A stretch of 36,924 nucleotides of DNA from a virus (IMGVR_UViG_3300042923_001084:1-36924), one strand, 5' to 3'. Shown: positions 1-8,277, counted from the first letter of the stretch. Translations and numbers: made by a program. The notes: generated by a model from the sequence alone, not told the origin.

Positions 1-127
1 ATAATTAAAATCGTTAGGATAAGATATCCTACGATTAAAATAATAGTCACATGCAGCGTTACCTTGCATCGGGTTTATCTGATATCTTGCTTTAATAAGC
101 CTTCCAATCTTTGTTGTTGAAAATATT
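1..127. repeat. terminal direct repeat, left copy
   Basis: Bases 1-127 are identical to bases 36798-36924. The sequence is therefore one circle of 36,797 bp written with an overlap. An overlap of exactly 127 is a common assembler k-mer length, which favours an assembly artefact of circularity over a biological terminal redundancy. The repeat lies inside an intact open frame, which also argues that the molecule is continuous here. Confidence 0.97.
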
Positions 128-432
128 GTAGGGTATGAATTCCTTTTAAGACTTGTTACTGCTTCATTCATTAGTCGTTTAGCATGCTCAATATTATTAC
201 CACCTTCAAAATAGTATTTCGCATTTTCTATATTGTTACAAATTAAACTAAAAGAACTTCTAATTGCAGCAACTTCACCTGAGATGCATTCTTCCCAAAA
301 GTTTTTTTCCTTTGTGATAAAATCATAAAGCGCTTTAAGGGACTTATAAGTTTTTTTCGTCTTTTCAGGAAATAATATAAATTCAACATTTAATTCCTTA
401 AAATACTCTTCTAGTTCTTTATTAAATTCCAA
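1..432 (-). CDS. junction-spanning two-helix membrane protein, N-terminal part (DUF6161-like)
   Basis: This is the 5' portion of a gene cut by the arbitrary contig ends; it continues from 36797 down to 36033, giving 398 residues in all. The start is a TTG at 432 behind an AGGAGG seven bases upstream; no ATG occurs in frame until residue 122. This N-terminal part is soluble and has no motif I recognise. The rest of the protein carries a coiled coil (about 216-246) and two membrane helices (about 267-286 and 304-324). It sits just downstream of the lysis cassette terminator, the usual place for lysogenic-conversion genes. A role in superinfection exclusion is possible but inferred. Confidence 0.85.
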   Translation of the reverse strand, partial: MEFNKELEEYFKELNVEFILFPEKTKKTYKSLKALYDFITKEKNFWEECISGEVAAIRSSFSLICNNIENAKYYFEGGNNIEHAKRLMNEAVTSLKRNSYPTIFSTTKIGRLIKARYQINPMQGNAACDYYFNRRISYPNDFNY

Positions 433-497
433 TTTTATTCCTCCTAAATAAACTTGAGTAATATAAAGTCTATATATTGGTAACTGAATTAATCAGT

Positions 498-524
498 TTA
501 TTTGTTGTATAATTCAACAAATAA
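498..524 (-). promoter_or_regulatory. perfect 10-bp inverted repeat upstream of the junction-spanning gene
   Basis: Arms 498-507 (TTATTTGTTG) and 515-524 are exact reverse complements around a 7-base loop, about 65 bases ahead of the TTG start at 432. No U-tract follows, so it is not a terminator. It is best read as an operator or leader hairpin. The surrounding AT-rich DNA offers only weak promoter hexamers. Confidence 0.4.
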
Positions 525-551
525 CTATGAAATCCTTCAAAAAAAACAAAA

Positions 552-581
552 AAGCCTAGAGGGAGACGTCCCTCTAGGCTT
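552..581 (-). terminator. intrinsic terminator of the late operon
   Basis: A 13-bp stem (12 bp at 553-564/569-580 plus a closing A-T) with a GACG loop is followed on the minus strand by a T-rich tract (TTTTTTGTTTTTT). It lies directly after the last lysis-cassette gene (stop at 586), so it should end the leftward late transcript and insulate the conversion genes. Confidence 0.93.
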
Positions 582-585
582 ATTA

Positions 586-906
586 CTATTCAATACTTTT
601 ATTCAACTCACCATCATCTAGGTAATCCTTAGCTTTCGAGTATAGATAATGAATCATTTTTCCCATATTTTCTTCTGAAATAAATATAGTGATGGATCTT
701 GGCAAGAACTGATAGGCTTTTTTCACTACCCATTCTTCTTGCTGCTTACCACTCTTAAGCACTGCATCTTTTGCTAAGCTCTTAGCCTGTAGCATTAAAG
801 CATAAGATTTAGTTTTAACCTTCTGCCATTCAAAAGCTGCATAAACAGCAAATGCTATAGCTAGGATAATTATATATCTCCAGTCCCATAATAATTGTTT
901 TAACAT
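586..906 (-). CDS. small membrane protein, possible LL-H-type holin or lysis accessory
   Basis: A 106-residue protein with one N-terminal membrane helix (about residues 10-26) followed by a charged helical domain. It is the last gene of the lysis cassette, 13 bases after the endolysin, with a GGAGG site seven bases before the ATG. The pattern of one helix plus a basic/helical tail recalls the LL-H holin superfamily, but I see no decisive motif. With the better holin candidate at 1791-2114 this could be a second holin, an antiholin or a spanin-like accessory. Confidence 0.75.
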   Translation of the reverse strand: MLKQLLWDWRYIIILAIAFAVYAAFEWQKVKTKSYALMLQAKSLAKDAVLKSGKQQEEWVVKKAYQFLPRSITIFISEENMGKMIHYLYSKAKDYLDDGELNKSIE

Positions 907-919
907 GATATTTCCTCCA

Positions 920-1777
920 TTAACTTAATAATTCTAACCAGGTTATTGGGCCAACAGTATAGTCAACCTCTAGACCATTTGCTTTCTGAAATTTACCTAT
1001 AGCATCGTAGGTTTCATGAAAAGGTGCACTACCATAGCTATTGTCTACTTTTATTCTTAAAATACTTTGTATAACTCCAACTAATGGGCTTCTGTCGCCT
1101 CTCCTTACAACTGCTTTTAATTTCTTTATTGCTTCTCTTGTTTTTGGTCCTAGCTTACCATCTTCATCAAGTCTATTGCCATCATCATCTGCTATTCCCA
1201 TTGCATTACAAGCCTTCTGGAAAGCTAATACATGAGTATTGAAGTGAATATCGTTTTTTTGTGGAGTAACAGGACTTGGTTGTTCTACTACATAAGTAAT
1301 GAACGGGCACTTCATCCAATGAGTCCAGGCGGTTGCTCCTTTTCCTTTCAGTGGTGTTTGTATTACCCCATACTTGGTTCCATGACTTTCAATTACCTGT
1401 CCATTTCCTATGTAGATACCTACATGTCCTTTCTTCCAAAGGATTAATCCTGGTATTTCCGGTAGAGTGCTTATAGATCCTTTTTCAGTAGCTCTATTAT
1501 ACATTCCATCTGCACTTACATCACTGCTGCTATTGTAATTTAAATCACCATTTTCTAACCAATAATAAGATTTTATGAGTCCTACACAGTCAGCAGTCTT
1601 TCTGCCAAGCCAATGTCTCCTAATAAAGCTATCAAAGTTTTTAACGCTAGGGTACTGCTTTAACTTTGCTTTGTACAAAGCTTCAGTTAGTACTTTTCCA
1701 AAAGTCCCCCATACATAGCCCCATTTTTCAGATAAAGCCTTTCTTGCATGTTCTACTAGTCCTTTGTTGTTTAACAT
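920..1777 (-). CDS. endolysin: NlpC/P60 cysteine peptidase with peptidoglycan-binding repeats
   Basis: A 285-residue lysin that cuts peptide cross-links of the host wall at the end of infection. Residues 1 to about 165 form an NlpC/P60-type domain: Cys64 lies in TADCVGL, His118 in GHVGIYIGNG, and His132 follows in ESHG. The C-terminal 110 residues hold two peptidoglycan-binding-like units, one around LGPKTREAIKKL and one around TVGPITWLELLS. There is no signal peptide, so export depends on a holin. It sits between the two holin candidates and starts at ATG behind AGGAGG. Confidence 0.92.
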   Translation of the reverse strand: MLNNKGLVEHARKALSEKWGYVWGTFGKVLTEALYKAKLKQYPSVKNFDSFIRRHWLGRKTADCVGLIKSYYWLENGDLNYNSSSDVSADGMYNRATEKGSISTLPEIPGLILWKKGHVGIYIGNGQVIESHGTKYGVIQTPLKGKGATAWTHWMKCPFITYVVEQPSPVTPQKNDIHFNTHVLAFQKACNAMGIADDDGNRLDEDGKLGPKTREAIKKLKAVVRRGDRSPLVGVIQSILRIKVDNSYGSAPFHETYDAIGKFQKANGLEVDYTVGPITWLELLS

Positions 1778-1790
1778 GAAAAATCCTCCT

Positions 1791-2114
1791 TTAAATTTGA
1801 ATTTCTGTTGGTAAGGCTTTTAGTTTTACTAATATTTCTGTGACAGTCCCATTACCACCTAAGGCATGGTACTGAGTATACAAGGCATTAATATTTTCTA
1901 GAGCATAGATAGGACAAAAGCCTTTCTCTATGTAGTGATTATAGCTTTGAATCAATCTATCTCTTAATAACGCTTGTATACCTAATTTAATTGCTTCTTG
2001 TTCACTTAATTTTCTCTTTAGTTTAGTGGACATAATCCTAAGGCACCAAGCTATCCCGGTAAGAATAGCTCCAAATATAACTTGAAGCCAATACTTAATA
2101 AGCCATTCTTTCAT
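1791..2114 (-). CDS. putative holin, phage minor structural/holin family
   Basis: A 107-residue protein with an N-terminal amphipathic stretch and one membrane helix (about residues 8-27), then a basic and helical cytoplasmic part containing YHALGGNGT. That combination is typical of a small protein found just before lysins in many Clostridium and Lachnospiraceae prophages and annotated as holin. It lies immediately upstream of the endolysin and downstream of the tail genes. It would oligomerise in the membrane and release the lysin. The assignment is by context and recognised sequence style. Confidence 0.7.
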   Translation of the reverse strand: MKEWLIKYWLQVIFGAILTGIAWCLRIMSTKLKRKLSEQEAIKLGIQALLRDRLIQSYNHYIEKGFCPIYALENINALYTQYHALGGNGTVTEILVKLKALPTEIQI

Positions 2115-2149
2115 ATCACACCTACCTTTTCAGAATTAATAATAAAAAA

Positions 2150-2171
2150 GAGAGCAGGGTTTTCTACTCTC
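2150..2171 (-). terminator. terminator or attenuator between tail and lysis genes
   Basis: Arms 2150-2157 and 2164-2171 pair over 8 positions (one G-U) with a six-base loop. The minus strand then reads TTTTTTATT. It would partly separate tail gene expression from lysis gene expression. Confidence 0.6.
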
Positions 2172-2188
2172 AAGAACGTTTTATTTTC

Positions 2189-2338
2189 CTATTCCGTTGC
2201 ACTTTCAGACTTTGAAGGATATACAAATCCTGTTATAGTAAAGTATTCTTCTTTTGTAATTACCTTACCTACCACATTCCAAACCCTGTCTATGTTCCAA
2301 AGACCATTGTCATAATAACCTTTAATCTTCTCGTACAT
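2189..2338 (-). CDS. xkdX: XkdX family tail-associated protein
   Basis: A 49-residue protein beginning MYEKIKGYYDNGLW and containing NVVGKVITKEEY, which matches the XkdX family of PBSX-like and clostridial phages. Its ATG overlaps the stop of the preceding gene (TAATG), so translation is coupled. XkdX proteins occur between tail fibre/baseplate genes and holins; the molecular role is not established. Confidence 0.88.
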   Translation of the reverse strand: MYEKIKGYYDNGLWNIDRVWNVVGKVITKEEYFTITGFVYPSKSESATE

Positions 2339-2517
2339 TACAACTCAACCCCCATCATAATAGCAATATAATCAATATCTGCTCGGTTCCTTTCCTCTAA
2401 ACTTGGCTCTTTAAGTTTGTCTTTGTTTGCAAGCCATTCTTGGTATACCTCTTGTGCTGTTTGTCCTGTTACCTCATTATTTGTAAATATTCCGAATTCT
2501 GTTTCTAACTTTTCCAT
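2338..2517 (-). CDS. small tail-region protein of unknown function
   Basis: A 59-residue acidic protein starting at ATG behind AGGAGG and ending DYIAIMMGVEL; it overlaps the XkdX start. The C-terminal DYIAxMxGV pattern recurs in small proteins in this slot of PBSX-like phages, sometimes as the tail of larger XkdW-like proteins. It is probably part of the baseplate or fibre assembly. Function unknown. Confidence 0.75.
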   Translation of the reverse strand: MEKLETEFGIFTNNEVTGQTAQEVYQEWLANKDKLKEPSLEERNRADIDYIAIMMGVEL

Positions 2518-2530
2518 GGCATTCCTCCTA

Positions 2531-3367
2531 TTATTGTTCCGCTTTAAATATAATTGTACTAATTACTAAAGTATTATTTGCTTTTACACCTGATAAAGTT
2601 ATATTTCCGTTAGGAGCTATAGCAATTAATGCTAGAGCGTCAGTTGTACCATTGTTGTAAGTAACAACGCTGTAGATATATTCTGATGGTCTATATCCGA
2701 CTGGTAAGGTAAATATTATTGTGCTGTCAGCAGTAACACCGTTTTTTAGCACTGCTTTTATGTGCACAAAACCTAATGTACTCTTCATATAACCTGCAAC
2801 CGCATTTGGAGCACCCATGTTAGACCAACCATTTAAAAGTATTGGTGCAATCCAATTTTCTTGCGTTCTATTCGCCTTTTCTGCCAATTGTGCACCAAAT
2901 AGATCTACATTAATACGCTTGTCGGTTATATTAACTTGATTAATTACACTAACATTATTTCCTACATATACTTCAGCCAGTTTAAACTGCATGATAGTTG
3001 AAGTATTGGTTGGTAATGGAGCAGTTGGAGAGCTACTTGGAGTACCTTGAACAGCTTTAAACGTAGTCGCTTTTGTAGTTGTGTTTATTTCTAACACTAT
3101 AATATCTATCCTGTTATAGCCTGAAGTGTTTGCAGCTATAGCTACATTTACTATAGTATCGGAATTAATATAGTATCCTTTTAATTGTGCTGAGCCTATC
3201 TGAACATCTACCGACAGATTGGCTGGAGAATGTGCTAGTACATTAAGAGCTCCACCGGAAACGCTGTATACTCCATCATTAAGTAAGCTCTTCATTTGAT
3301 TAATTAGGTCTTGAGGTAAATAAGATAGGCCATCTAAAAAATTTATTTTAATTGCCAATGTAATCAC
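2531..3367 (-). CDS. baseplate upper protein / receptor-binding tail fibre
   Basis: A 278-residue protein rich in Ser, Thr, Asn and Val with alternating beta-type segments. The N-terminal part (about 1-165) resembles tail-proximal domains of fibre or BppU-like proteins; the C-terminal 100 residues look like a globular beta tip, probably the host-binding part. The longest frame starts at GTG 3367, but the best ribosome site (AGGTGA, 3369-3364) fits a TTG at 3358, giving MAIKINFLDG as the likely true start. Last large tail gene before the lysis module. Confidence 0.75.
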   Translation of the reverse strand: MITLAIKINFLDGLSYLPQDLINQMKSLLNDGVYSVSGGALNVLAHSPANLSVDVQIGSAQLKGYYINSDTIVNVAIAANTSGYNRIDIIVLEINTTTKATTFKAVQGTPSSSPTAPLPTNTSTIMQFKLAEVYVGNNVSVINQVNITDKRINVDLFGAQLAEKANRTQENWIAPILLNGWSNMGAPNAVAGYMKSTLGFVHIKAVLKNGVTADSTIIFTLPVGYRPSEYIYSVVTYNNGTTDALALIAIAPNGNITLSGVKANNTLVISTIIFKAEQ

Positions 3368-4399
3368 CTACTTTCTATAAATTTTTATTTGAGGAGGTTG
3401 GGGCCTATATAAGGTTTGTCCGACAACTACATCCCTTGTGCCATCATCTTCATTATGAGTCATTTCTAATATTCTAAGAGTGTCCTTGAAACTCCAGTAA
3501 GGCACCAAGCTCACAGGAATACTATCTCCAATTTCAATGTCATCATATGGGCATAATGTACTATCCTTTATTTTCAAACTTATACTATTAGGAGGATATG
3601 CCCTTCTTTGCAATTCTCCCTGCGTGTAGTTGTCTAAAGTGCTTTGCAGGACTATTCCACTATTAGCACTAAATGTCCCTTCCATGAGTCCATATACATC
3701 TTGTGAGGTGCTGTCCTGAGCAGTGAATGTATAGCTTACTCCATCAGTTTCTATACTGGAATAAACACTATTGGTCATATTTTGAATGTCTTGTGATAGC
3801 CCAGGGTCTAGAAGAATATTATCTGCATCTCCTCCATACTCAAGCTGATATTGGCTTTTGACAGTTCCTTTTGAGAGATAAAAGTTAAACTGTCTATTTA
3901 CATCAACATCTATATCATAATTTGCATCTTGTATATATTCCTGGATTTTATCCAAGAGCATATCATTATCTTCTACTTTTCTCTGTGTTTTGAGAGCTCC
4001 TGCTTGAATAGTTCCAATGTTTACCCCTGTTCCATATATAGCATTTACATCATTTATCATCTCTTGCAACAGTATGCCATACTCTAAAGTATTATAAGTC
4101 TTAGCTCTAAGTCTTCTCCACTTAAAAAGAGAAAGATAACCGAAACAACAAACTCCTAGCTTGGTTCCTTGAAAGTTTCTAGCAACTAATATACCTCCCC
4201 ATATACACTTTTCACCTTCCCACACTTCAATGTGGTTTCTAAACTCAAAGCTCTTAGGTGTACATTTTTCACTCTCAAGACCTACACTGAATTCAGTTTT
4301 TCCAAGACCGTTCAAAGTCCACGTATATTTTAATCCACTAAACTCGTATATCTCATCTAATACATTGTGAAATCTATCAAATATTTTTAAGTACTTCAA
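3368..4399 (-). CDS. tail hub/baseplate protein, ReqiPepy6 Gp37-like
   Basis: A 343-residue protein in the slot after the distal tail protein. The N-terminus (MKYLKIFDRFHNVLDEI), the central RKVEDNDMLLDKIQ region and the ending NEDDGTRDVVVGQTLYRP fit siphovirus ReqiPepy6 Gp37-like tail proteins, which form the tail-tip hub. No peptidase or lysozyme domain is obvious, so adsorption apparatus rather than wall degradation is the likely role. The start is TTG at 4399 behind AGGTGG. Confidence 0.8.
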   Translation of the reverse strand: MKYLKIFDRFHNVLDEIYEFSGLKYTWTLNGLGKTEFSVGLESEKCTPKSFEFRNHIEVWEGEKCIWGGILVARNFQGTKLGVCCFGYLSLFKWRRLRAKTYNTLEYGILLQEMINDVNAIYGTGVNIGTIQAGALKTQRKVEDNDMLLDKIQEYIQDANYDIDVDVNRQFNFYLSKGTVKSQYQLEYGGDADNILLDPGLSQDIQNMTNSVYSSIETDGVSYTFTAQDSTSQDVYGLMEGTFSANSGIVLQSTLDNYTQGELQRRAYPPNSISLKIKDSTLCPYDDIEIGDSIPVSLVPYWSFKDTLRILEMTHNEDDGTRDVVVGQTLYRPQPPQIKIYRK

Positions 4400-5185
4400 C
4401 TATATCCACCTACTTTGTAGCTCTATAGTGCAATGTTGCTTGGTTTCCAATGAATTTCGTTGGAAGATATAAATATTGTCACCTGGAGGACAACTAAGCC
4501 ATATACCGCTTTTTAAATCCATTCTTTTTGTACCATTAAGGTAAATTCCTCTAGTATTAGGCCTATTGTCAATTATTAAAGTATCAGTATCAAGTAGGCC
4601 AATATTTATATTCATGCTTTCGCCTGTTGTTTCATTTGTAATAGCTAAATCACTGCATGTGCCAACTATGGTTATAATAGGATATGATATTACATTGCCT
4701 ATATTTGCAATAGTACCCTGACCTCCAGTTATAGAACCAAAGGAAATAGGGAAAGTAAGTGGAAAACTTAGTCCATTGTTACTTACAGCTCCTAGGTTTA
4801 TTTCTCTTTCTTCAAGTTCATAAAGAAATGGATCCGGCGCGACCATCTGACAAGATATTTTCCCAGGAACCTTATTATCTTCTGCAAAGTTTAGTAAATC
4901 ACACATAACAAAAACAGTAGGCATATCTTTAGTTCCTACTGTAAGTTTTTTAAGTTCTCCATTAAATAATTTTTGTCTTAATTCATTAACTGCAGCTCTA
5001 CTTTTTATCAGACCATTAAGAAGAAACTTCCTTTCTTTAGTTTTGCTGCGATTGAAAGTTGTTCCATTGTTATATGTTTCATTAGTTTTTATGTCTCTGT
5101 CAGCATCAAAGAAGTTACTAACCCAGCAAAAATAATCACCATCAATTAAGTTCAAGTTGTCTAAATACAAGTAATTAGTTTTCAT
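4400..5185 (-). CDS. distal tail protein (Dit, siphovirus tail component)
   Basis: A 261-residue protein between the tape measure and the hub gene, with the N-terminal pattern of Dit-like tail proteins: a short beta start and then a basic RSKTKERKFLLNG stretch. A C-terminal jelly-roll-like half follows (NTRGIYLNGTKRMDLKSG). Dit forms a ring joining the tail tube to the tip. ATG with AGGAGG. Confidence 0.83.
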   Translation of the reverse strand: MKTNYLYLDNLNLIDGDYFCWVSNFFDADRDIKTNETYNNGTTFNRSKTKERKFLLNGLIKSRAAVNELRQKLFNGELKKLTVGTKDMPTVFVMCDLLNFAEDNKVPGKISCQMVAPDPFLYELEEREINLGAVSNNGLSFPLTFPISFGSITGGQGTIANIGNVISYPIITIVGTCSDLAITNETTGESMNINIGLLDTDTLIIDNRPNTRGIYLNGTKRMDLKSGIWLSCPPGDNIYIFQRNSLETKQHCTIELQSRWI

Positions 5186-5196
5186 AGTGCACCTCC

Positions 5197-6693
5197 TTAT
5201 AACGCTGCTAAGAATTGCAACTGCGCTAGGTTTCTTTCTTCGTCGCCTTTATCTTGCACTATCATATTTTCTATATGAATTTGAGCTTTGCCAAGAATGC
5301 TTCCTCCACTATTGGCATAAGGATTTTCACTCTTTGGTACAATCATTTCACCTTCATGGGCCTGTATAAGCATATCTTTAGGTAAGTATCTTGTTCCAAC
5401 TGCAAAGCTTGGTATCTCTCTGATATTGAATCCAAAGCTTCCACCGCCTATAAGTGGTACCCAGTCTGGCACATCAAAATGCAACTTATTTAAGCCTCTA
5501 ATCATGAAATTCAAGCCTTTGATAACTCCATTAACCATGCTCTTAAATGCATTTTCTATGCCTTCAACTATTGGACTTATAAAGTTTTTAATAGCACCAA
5601 AGACATCCATAGCCTTTGCTTTCACAGTATCCCAATTTTTATATAACAGCACTCCTGCAGTGACTAATAACCCAATTGCAGTGACAACCAGGCCTATAGG
5701 ATTAGCTTTTAATACTGCATTTAATCCTTGTTGAGCAAGTGTAGTGGCAAATGTGCTAGCTTTCCAAGCATTTATTAGACCTGTAACAGTGCTAATTACA
5801 TTTAATGCTAATATAGCTCCGAGTAATCCACCAAGTACAGGTATTAGCCAGTCAGAATTATCTATAACAAATTTAATTGCTTTCCCTAAGAAATTAAACG
5901 TTGTTTCCCCAACTGCTTGTATTGTTGGCATGTTAGTCATTACCCAGTTTAGCATTTGTTGAACTATTGGAAGTAATTCAGTACCTATTTGAGAAATAAC
6001 AGCTCCAGCTTTTTCTTTAACAGTACTCATCGAATTGCCAAACTGCACATTTGCTTTGATGCCACTATCACTCATAACTAGACCCAACTCATTAGCTTTA
6101 TTGGATAGTTCGTTAATTCCTTTACTTCCTTGATCTAAGAATGGTGTTAGCTTTAAGAAACTGTCTCCAAATAACTTAGAACCAATAACATTTCTTTGTG
6201 TTTTGTCATCCATATCCGCAAGTTTCATAATTAAGTCCCGGTATATATCTCCTGAGTTTCTTAACTTTCCATTTGCATCATTAACGCTTATACCTAAATC
6301 TGAGAATATCTTAACCTTATCCTCTGAGCCATCAAGCACATCGCCAATTACACCTGCTAAGTTTTCCACACCATCATTAAAGGCATCAAATTCAATCCCT
6401 GTTTGACTTGCTGCATATTTCCACTCCTGAAGAGTTTTAGCTGCAATTCCTGAACGCTTTGACATATTGTCAATTTCCTTTGCACTCTCGGCCGTTTTAT
6501 CTGCCAAAGCAATTAGTCCAGCTCCTGCAGTCCCTGCTGCTGTTACTATTCCAGCTCCCCACTTAGCAGCAGTTTTTATTCCATTACTAAACTTTTCTGC
6601 TACACCTACTGCTTTTTTATCTGTCTTATCAATACTTGCATTTGCTTCATCATTATTAACCAAGATGGAGCCGAACAGCCTGAATATCTCCAT
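5197..6693 (-). CDS. tape measure protein
   Basis: A 498-residue protein with an N-terminal helical region, several hydrophobic helices (about residues 50-70, 280-312 and 335-355), and Gly/Ala-rich segments. It begins directly after the tail chaperone frames; its ATG follows AGGTGA within the end of the upstream frame. At the usual rule of about 0.15 nm per residue it implies a tail near 75 nm, short for a siphovirus. The C-terminal region holds FAVGTRYLPKDMLIQAHEGE, typical of phage tape measure ends. Confidence 0.9.
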   Translation of the reverse strand: MEIFRLFGSILVNNDEANASIDKTDKKAVGVAEKFSNGIKTAAKWGAGIVTAAGTAGAGLIALADKTAESAKEIDNMSKRSGIAAKTLQEWKYAASQTGIEFDAFNDGVENLAGVIGDVLDGSEDKVKIFSDLGISVNDANGKLRNSGDIYRDLIMKLADMDDKTQRNVIGSKLFGDSFLKLTPFLDQGSKGINELSNKANELGLVMSDSGIKANVQFGNSMSTVKEKAGAVISQIGTELLPIVQQMLNWVMTNMPTIQAVGETTFNFLGKAIKFVIDNSDWLIPVLGGLLGAILALNVISTVTGLINAWKASTFATTLAQQGLNAVLKANPIGLVVTAIGLLVTAGVLLYKNWDTVKAKAMDVFGAIKNFISPIVEGIENAFKSMVNGVIKGLNFMIRGLNKLHFDVPDWVPLIGGGSFGFNIREIPSFAVGTRYLPKDMLIQAHEGEMIVPKSENPYANSGGSILGKAQIHIENMIVQDKGDEERNLAQLQFLAAL

Positions 6694-7005
6694 CTATTTC
6701 ACCTGCCTCTCATATGCCTCAATAACCTTATTCATTTCAGCTTCTATTTCTTCATAAGACTTTTCACTATAATCTTTTCTAAGATGCTTATTCTTAAATT
6801 CACTATAATCAACGAAGTTTTCTTTACTCATATATGGATAAACTGACGCCCATAGCTGCCAAATACGTTTTTCTTCATCGTTATCCTGCGCATCCATAAG
6901 AAGCTTTGTTAATTTATTGAATTTGATATTTGAGTTCCCGGTAATTCCGTAATTGCTATACAATAGTCTTAAAGATTTTGAATATCCTATTGTACAGCTT
7001 GTTTG
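6694..7005 (-). CDS. tail assembly chaperone, frameshifted extension (gpT part of gpGT)
   Basis: This frame has no ATG: the first possible starts are TTG codons near 6963, without a ribosome site. It stays open all the way up to the slippery site at 7005-7011. Entering by a -1 shift makes a 206-residue fusion of residues 1-103 of the upstream protein and 103 residues from here. The sequence (LWASVYPYMSKENF, then EEIEAEMNKVIEAYE) is typical of GT extensions. The fusion protein would bind the tape measure and help recruit tail tube subunits. It lies directly upstream of the tape measure gene. Confidence 0.85.
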   Translation of the reverse strand, partial: QTSCTIGYSKSLRLLYSNYGITGNSNIKFNKLTKLLMDAQDNDEEKRIWQLWASVYPYMSKENFVDYSEFKNKHLRKDYSEKSYEEIEAEMNKVIEAYERQVK

Positions 7006-7313
7006 AAAAAACTCATTGCTTCTTTATTCGAGAATATCTCTTTAAAGCTGTTTATAGTCTCAGAAAAGCTTTGAACCTTAATTTCTTCAACTGATTTTTC
7101 TTGAAAGATTGCAACGATTTCAAACACTTCTTCTTTAACCTTACCTGAGTTCTTTAGAATATATTTAAAAGCATCTATTCCTACTTGATTTTTATCTACA
7201 GTTTCGCCTTTACTCTCATTAGCTATCTTCTTTCTATAGCTGTCTAAATCAAGCTTTTCATAGATATCTACTACACTAGGCAGCATATCGAATACTTTTT
7301 CAGTAGTAAGCAT
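6987..7313 (-). CDS. tail assembly chaperone (gpG equivalent)
   Basis: A 108-residue helical, acidic protein between the major tail protein and the tape measure, in the position of lambda gpG. It starts at ATG after AAGGAGG. Near its 3' end the codons AGT TTT TTC place a T TTT TTC heptamer in the correct phase for -1 slippage into the next frame. Translation without slippage ends at the TAG at 6987, shortly downstream. Confidence 0.88.
   Translation of the reverse strand: MLTTEKVFDMLPSVVDIYEKLDLDSYRKKIANESKGETVDKNQVGIDAFKYILKNSGKVKEEVFEIVAIFQEKSVEEIKVQSFSETINSFKEIFSNKEAMSFFKQAVQ
7005..7011 (-). other. programmed -1 ribosomal frameshift site (T TTT TTC)
   Basis: The heptamer T(7011) TTT(7010-7008) TTC(7007-7005) is in frame with the upstream gene. 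The -1 frame is stop-free from here to 6694, whereas the zero frame stops within 18 bases. This matches the X XXY YYZ consensus used at the G/GT junction of tailed phages. Confidence 0.85.
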
Positions 7314-7334
7314 ATTATTTACCTCCTTAAAAAT

Positions 7335-7358
7335 AAAGGTGAGATTTCTCCCACCTTT
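7335..7358 (-). terminator. attenuator hairpin after the major tail protein gene
   Basis: A 7-bp stem (7335-7341/7352-7358) is followed on the minus strand by ATTTTTAAGG and then the next ribosome site. It would partly reduce transcription after the most highly needed tail gene. Confidence 0.5.
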
Positions 7359-7906
7359 TAAGCTATTGTAGCTACTGTCTCAACTTTGAACAAATCATCT
7401 ATAGTAGCGCCTTCTACATCATCCCAATGAGCATATATCTCTAATGCTATTTCACCTTCTGCCTTAGGCTTAGCAGCTAAAGAAAACTCGTTTTCCGCCA
7501 GTGTATTGAATAAAGTTATTTTTCTGTATTCCCCTTTAGCTGTCTTGCAAAACATTGTAGTATTTTTTAAGTATTTCGATGTTGTAATGACACCGATGCT
7601 TGCTTTATCACAAGTAAGTGTTTTTCCTACTGAGTCATAAGTTGCCCAGGGCATAGCTAAAGCCATGGCCTCTAATGATGTATCTAATATTGTAACTGAT
7701 AGTACAGCATCAACGCTGTCAACTACCTGCATCCCTTTTGTTTTGCCTTTAGCTCCATCATATTCAATATCTCTAATACTGGCTGTTGCTTTAAATTCTC
7801 CTCCACCTCTTGAAGGTCCAATTTGTTTAGTATCAGTTTCGCCATAATTATTATAAACAACGCCATAATCTATTTGTATATTTTCTAGTTGCTGTTGTTT
7901 TACCAT
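7358..7906 (-). CDS. major tail (tube) protein
   Basis: A 182-residue protein with the layout of phi13-type major tail proteins: N-terminal GPSRGGGEFKA, the SIRDIEYDGAKGKTKGM region and a beta-rich core. It builds the tail tube. It follows the tail completion genes, precedes the chaperone pair and is trailed by an attenuator. ATG behind AGGAGG. Confidence 0.88.
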   Translation of the reverse strand: MVKQQQLENIQIDYGVVYNNYGETDTKQIGPSRGGGEFKATASIRDIEYDGAKGKTKGMQVVDSVDAVLSVTILDTSLEAMALAMPWATYDSVGKTLTCDKASIGVITTSKYLKNTTMFCKTAKGEYRKITLFNTLAENEFSLAAKPKAEGEIALEIYAHWDDVEGATIDDLFKVETVATIA

Positions 7907-8277
7907 GTTATTCCCCTCCTAAATAGCTTCCCACTATAGGTATACTTTCTTCTTTTAATACGCTTATCATCATCCGTTAAAGGTATTTTGTTTTCTAAAT
8001 AAAAAACAACCGATATATTATCAGTTGTTAGTACATTTTTATTTATAGAGTTTATAGCTTGCATTAAGTTTTCAATTACTGTAGTATCTCTGGTATTATT
8101 GCAATCCCAACCATCAATATCAAGAGTTACGGTTTCTCCACCTTCCCCATCATCAAATGAGCTTGGAAGGTCATATACGATATACGGAAATACAGCATCT
8201 TCTGGAGCACTTTGAAAATATACTCTTGGATGTATTGTTTTTAAAAATGTACTAACTGCTTTCCTTGTTTCTATCAC
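7900..8277 (-). CDS. tail terminator/completion protein
   Basis: A 125-residue protein between the HK97 gp10-like gene and the major tail gene. It begins MIETRKAVSTFLKTI with PYIVYDLPSS and ends in a basic KRIKRRKYTYSGKLF stretch, the style of DUF3168/Gp17-like tail completion proteins that cap the tube. The start is GTG at 8277, overlapping the previous stop, behind a GGAGG. Confidence 0.75.
   Translation of the reverse strand: MIETRKAVSTFLKTIHPRVYFQSAPEDAVFPYIVYDLPSSFDDGEGGETVTLDIDGWDCNNTRDTTVIENLMQAINSINKNVLTTDNISVVFYLENKIPLTDDDKRIKRRKYTYSGKLFRRGITW

Noticed and set aside
1041-1447. Open frames on the plus strand opposite the endolysin
   Set aside because: No ribosome sites, no recognisable protein, and fully opposite a well-supported gene; same reasoning for similar frames opposite tail, terminase and helicase genes.
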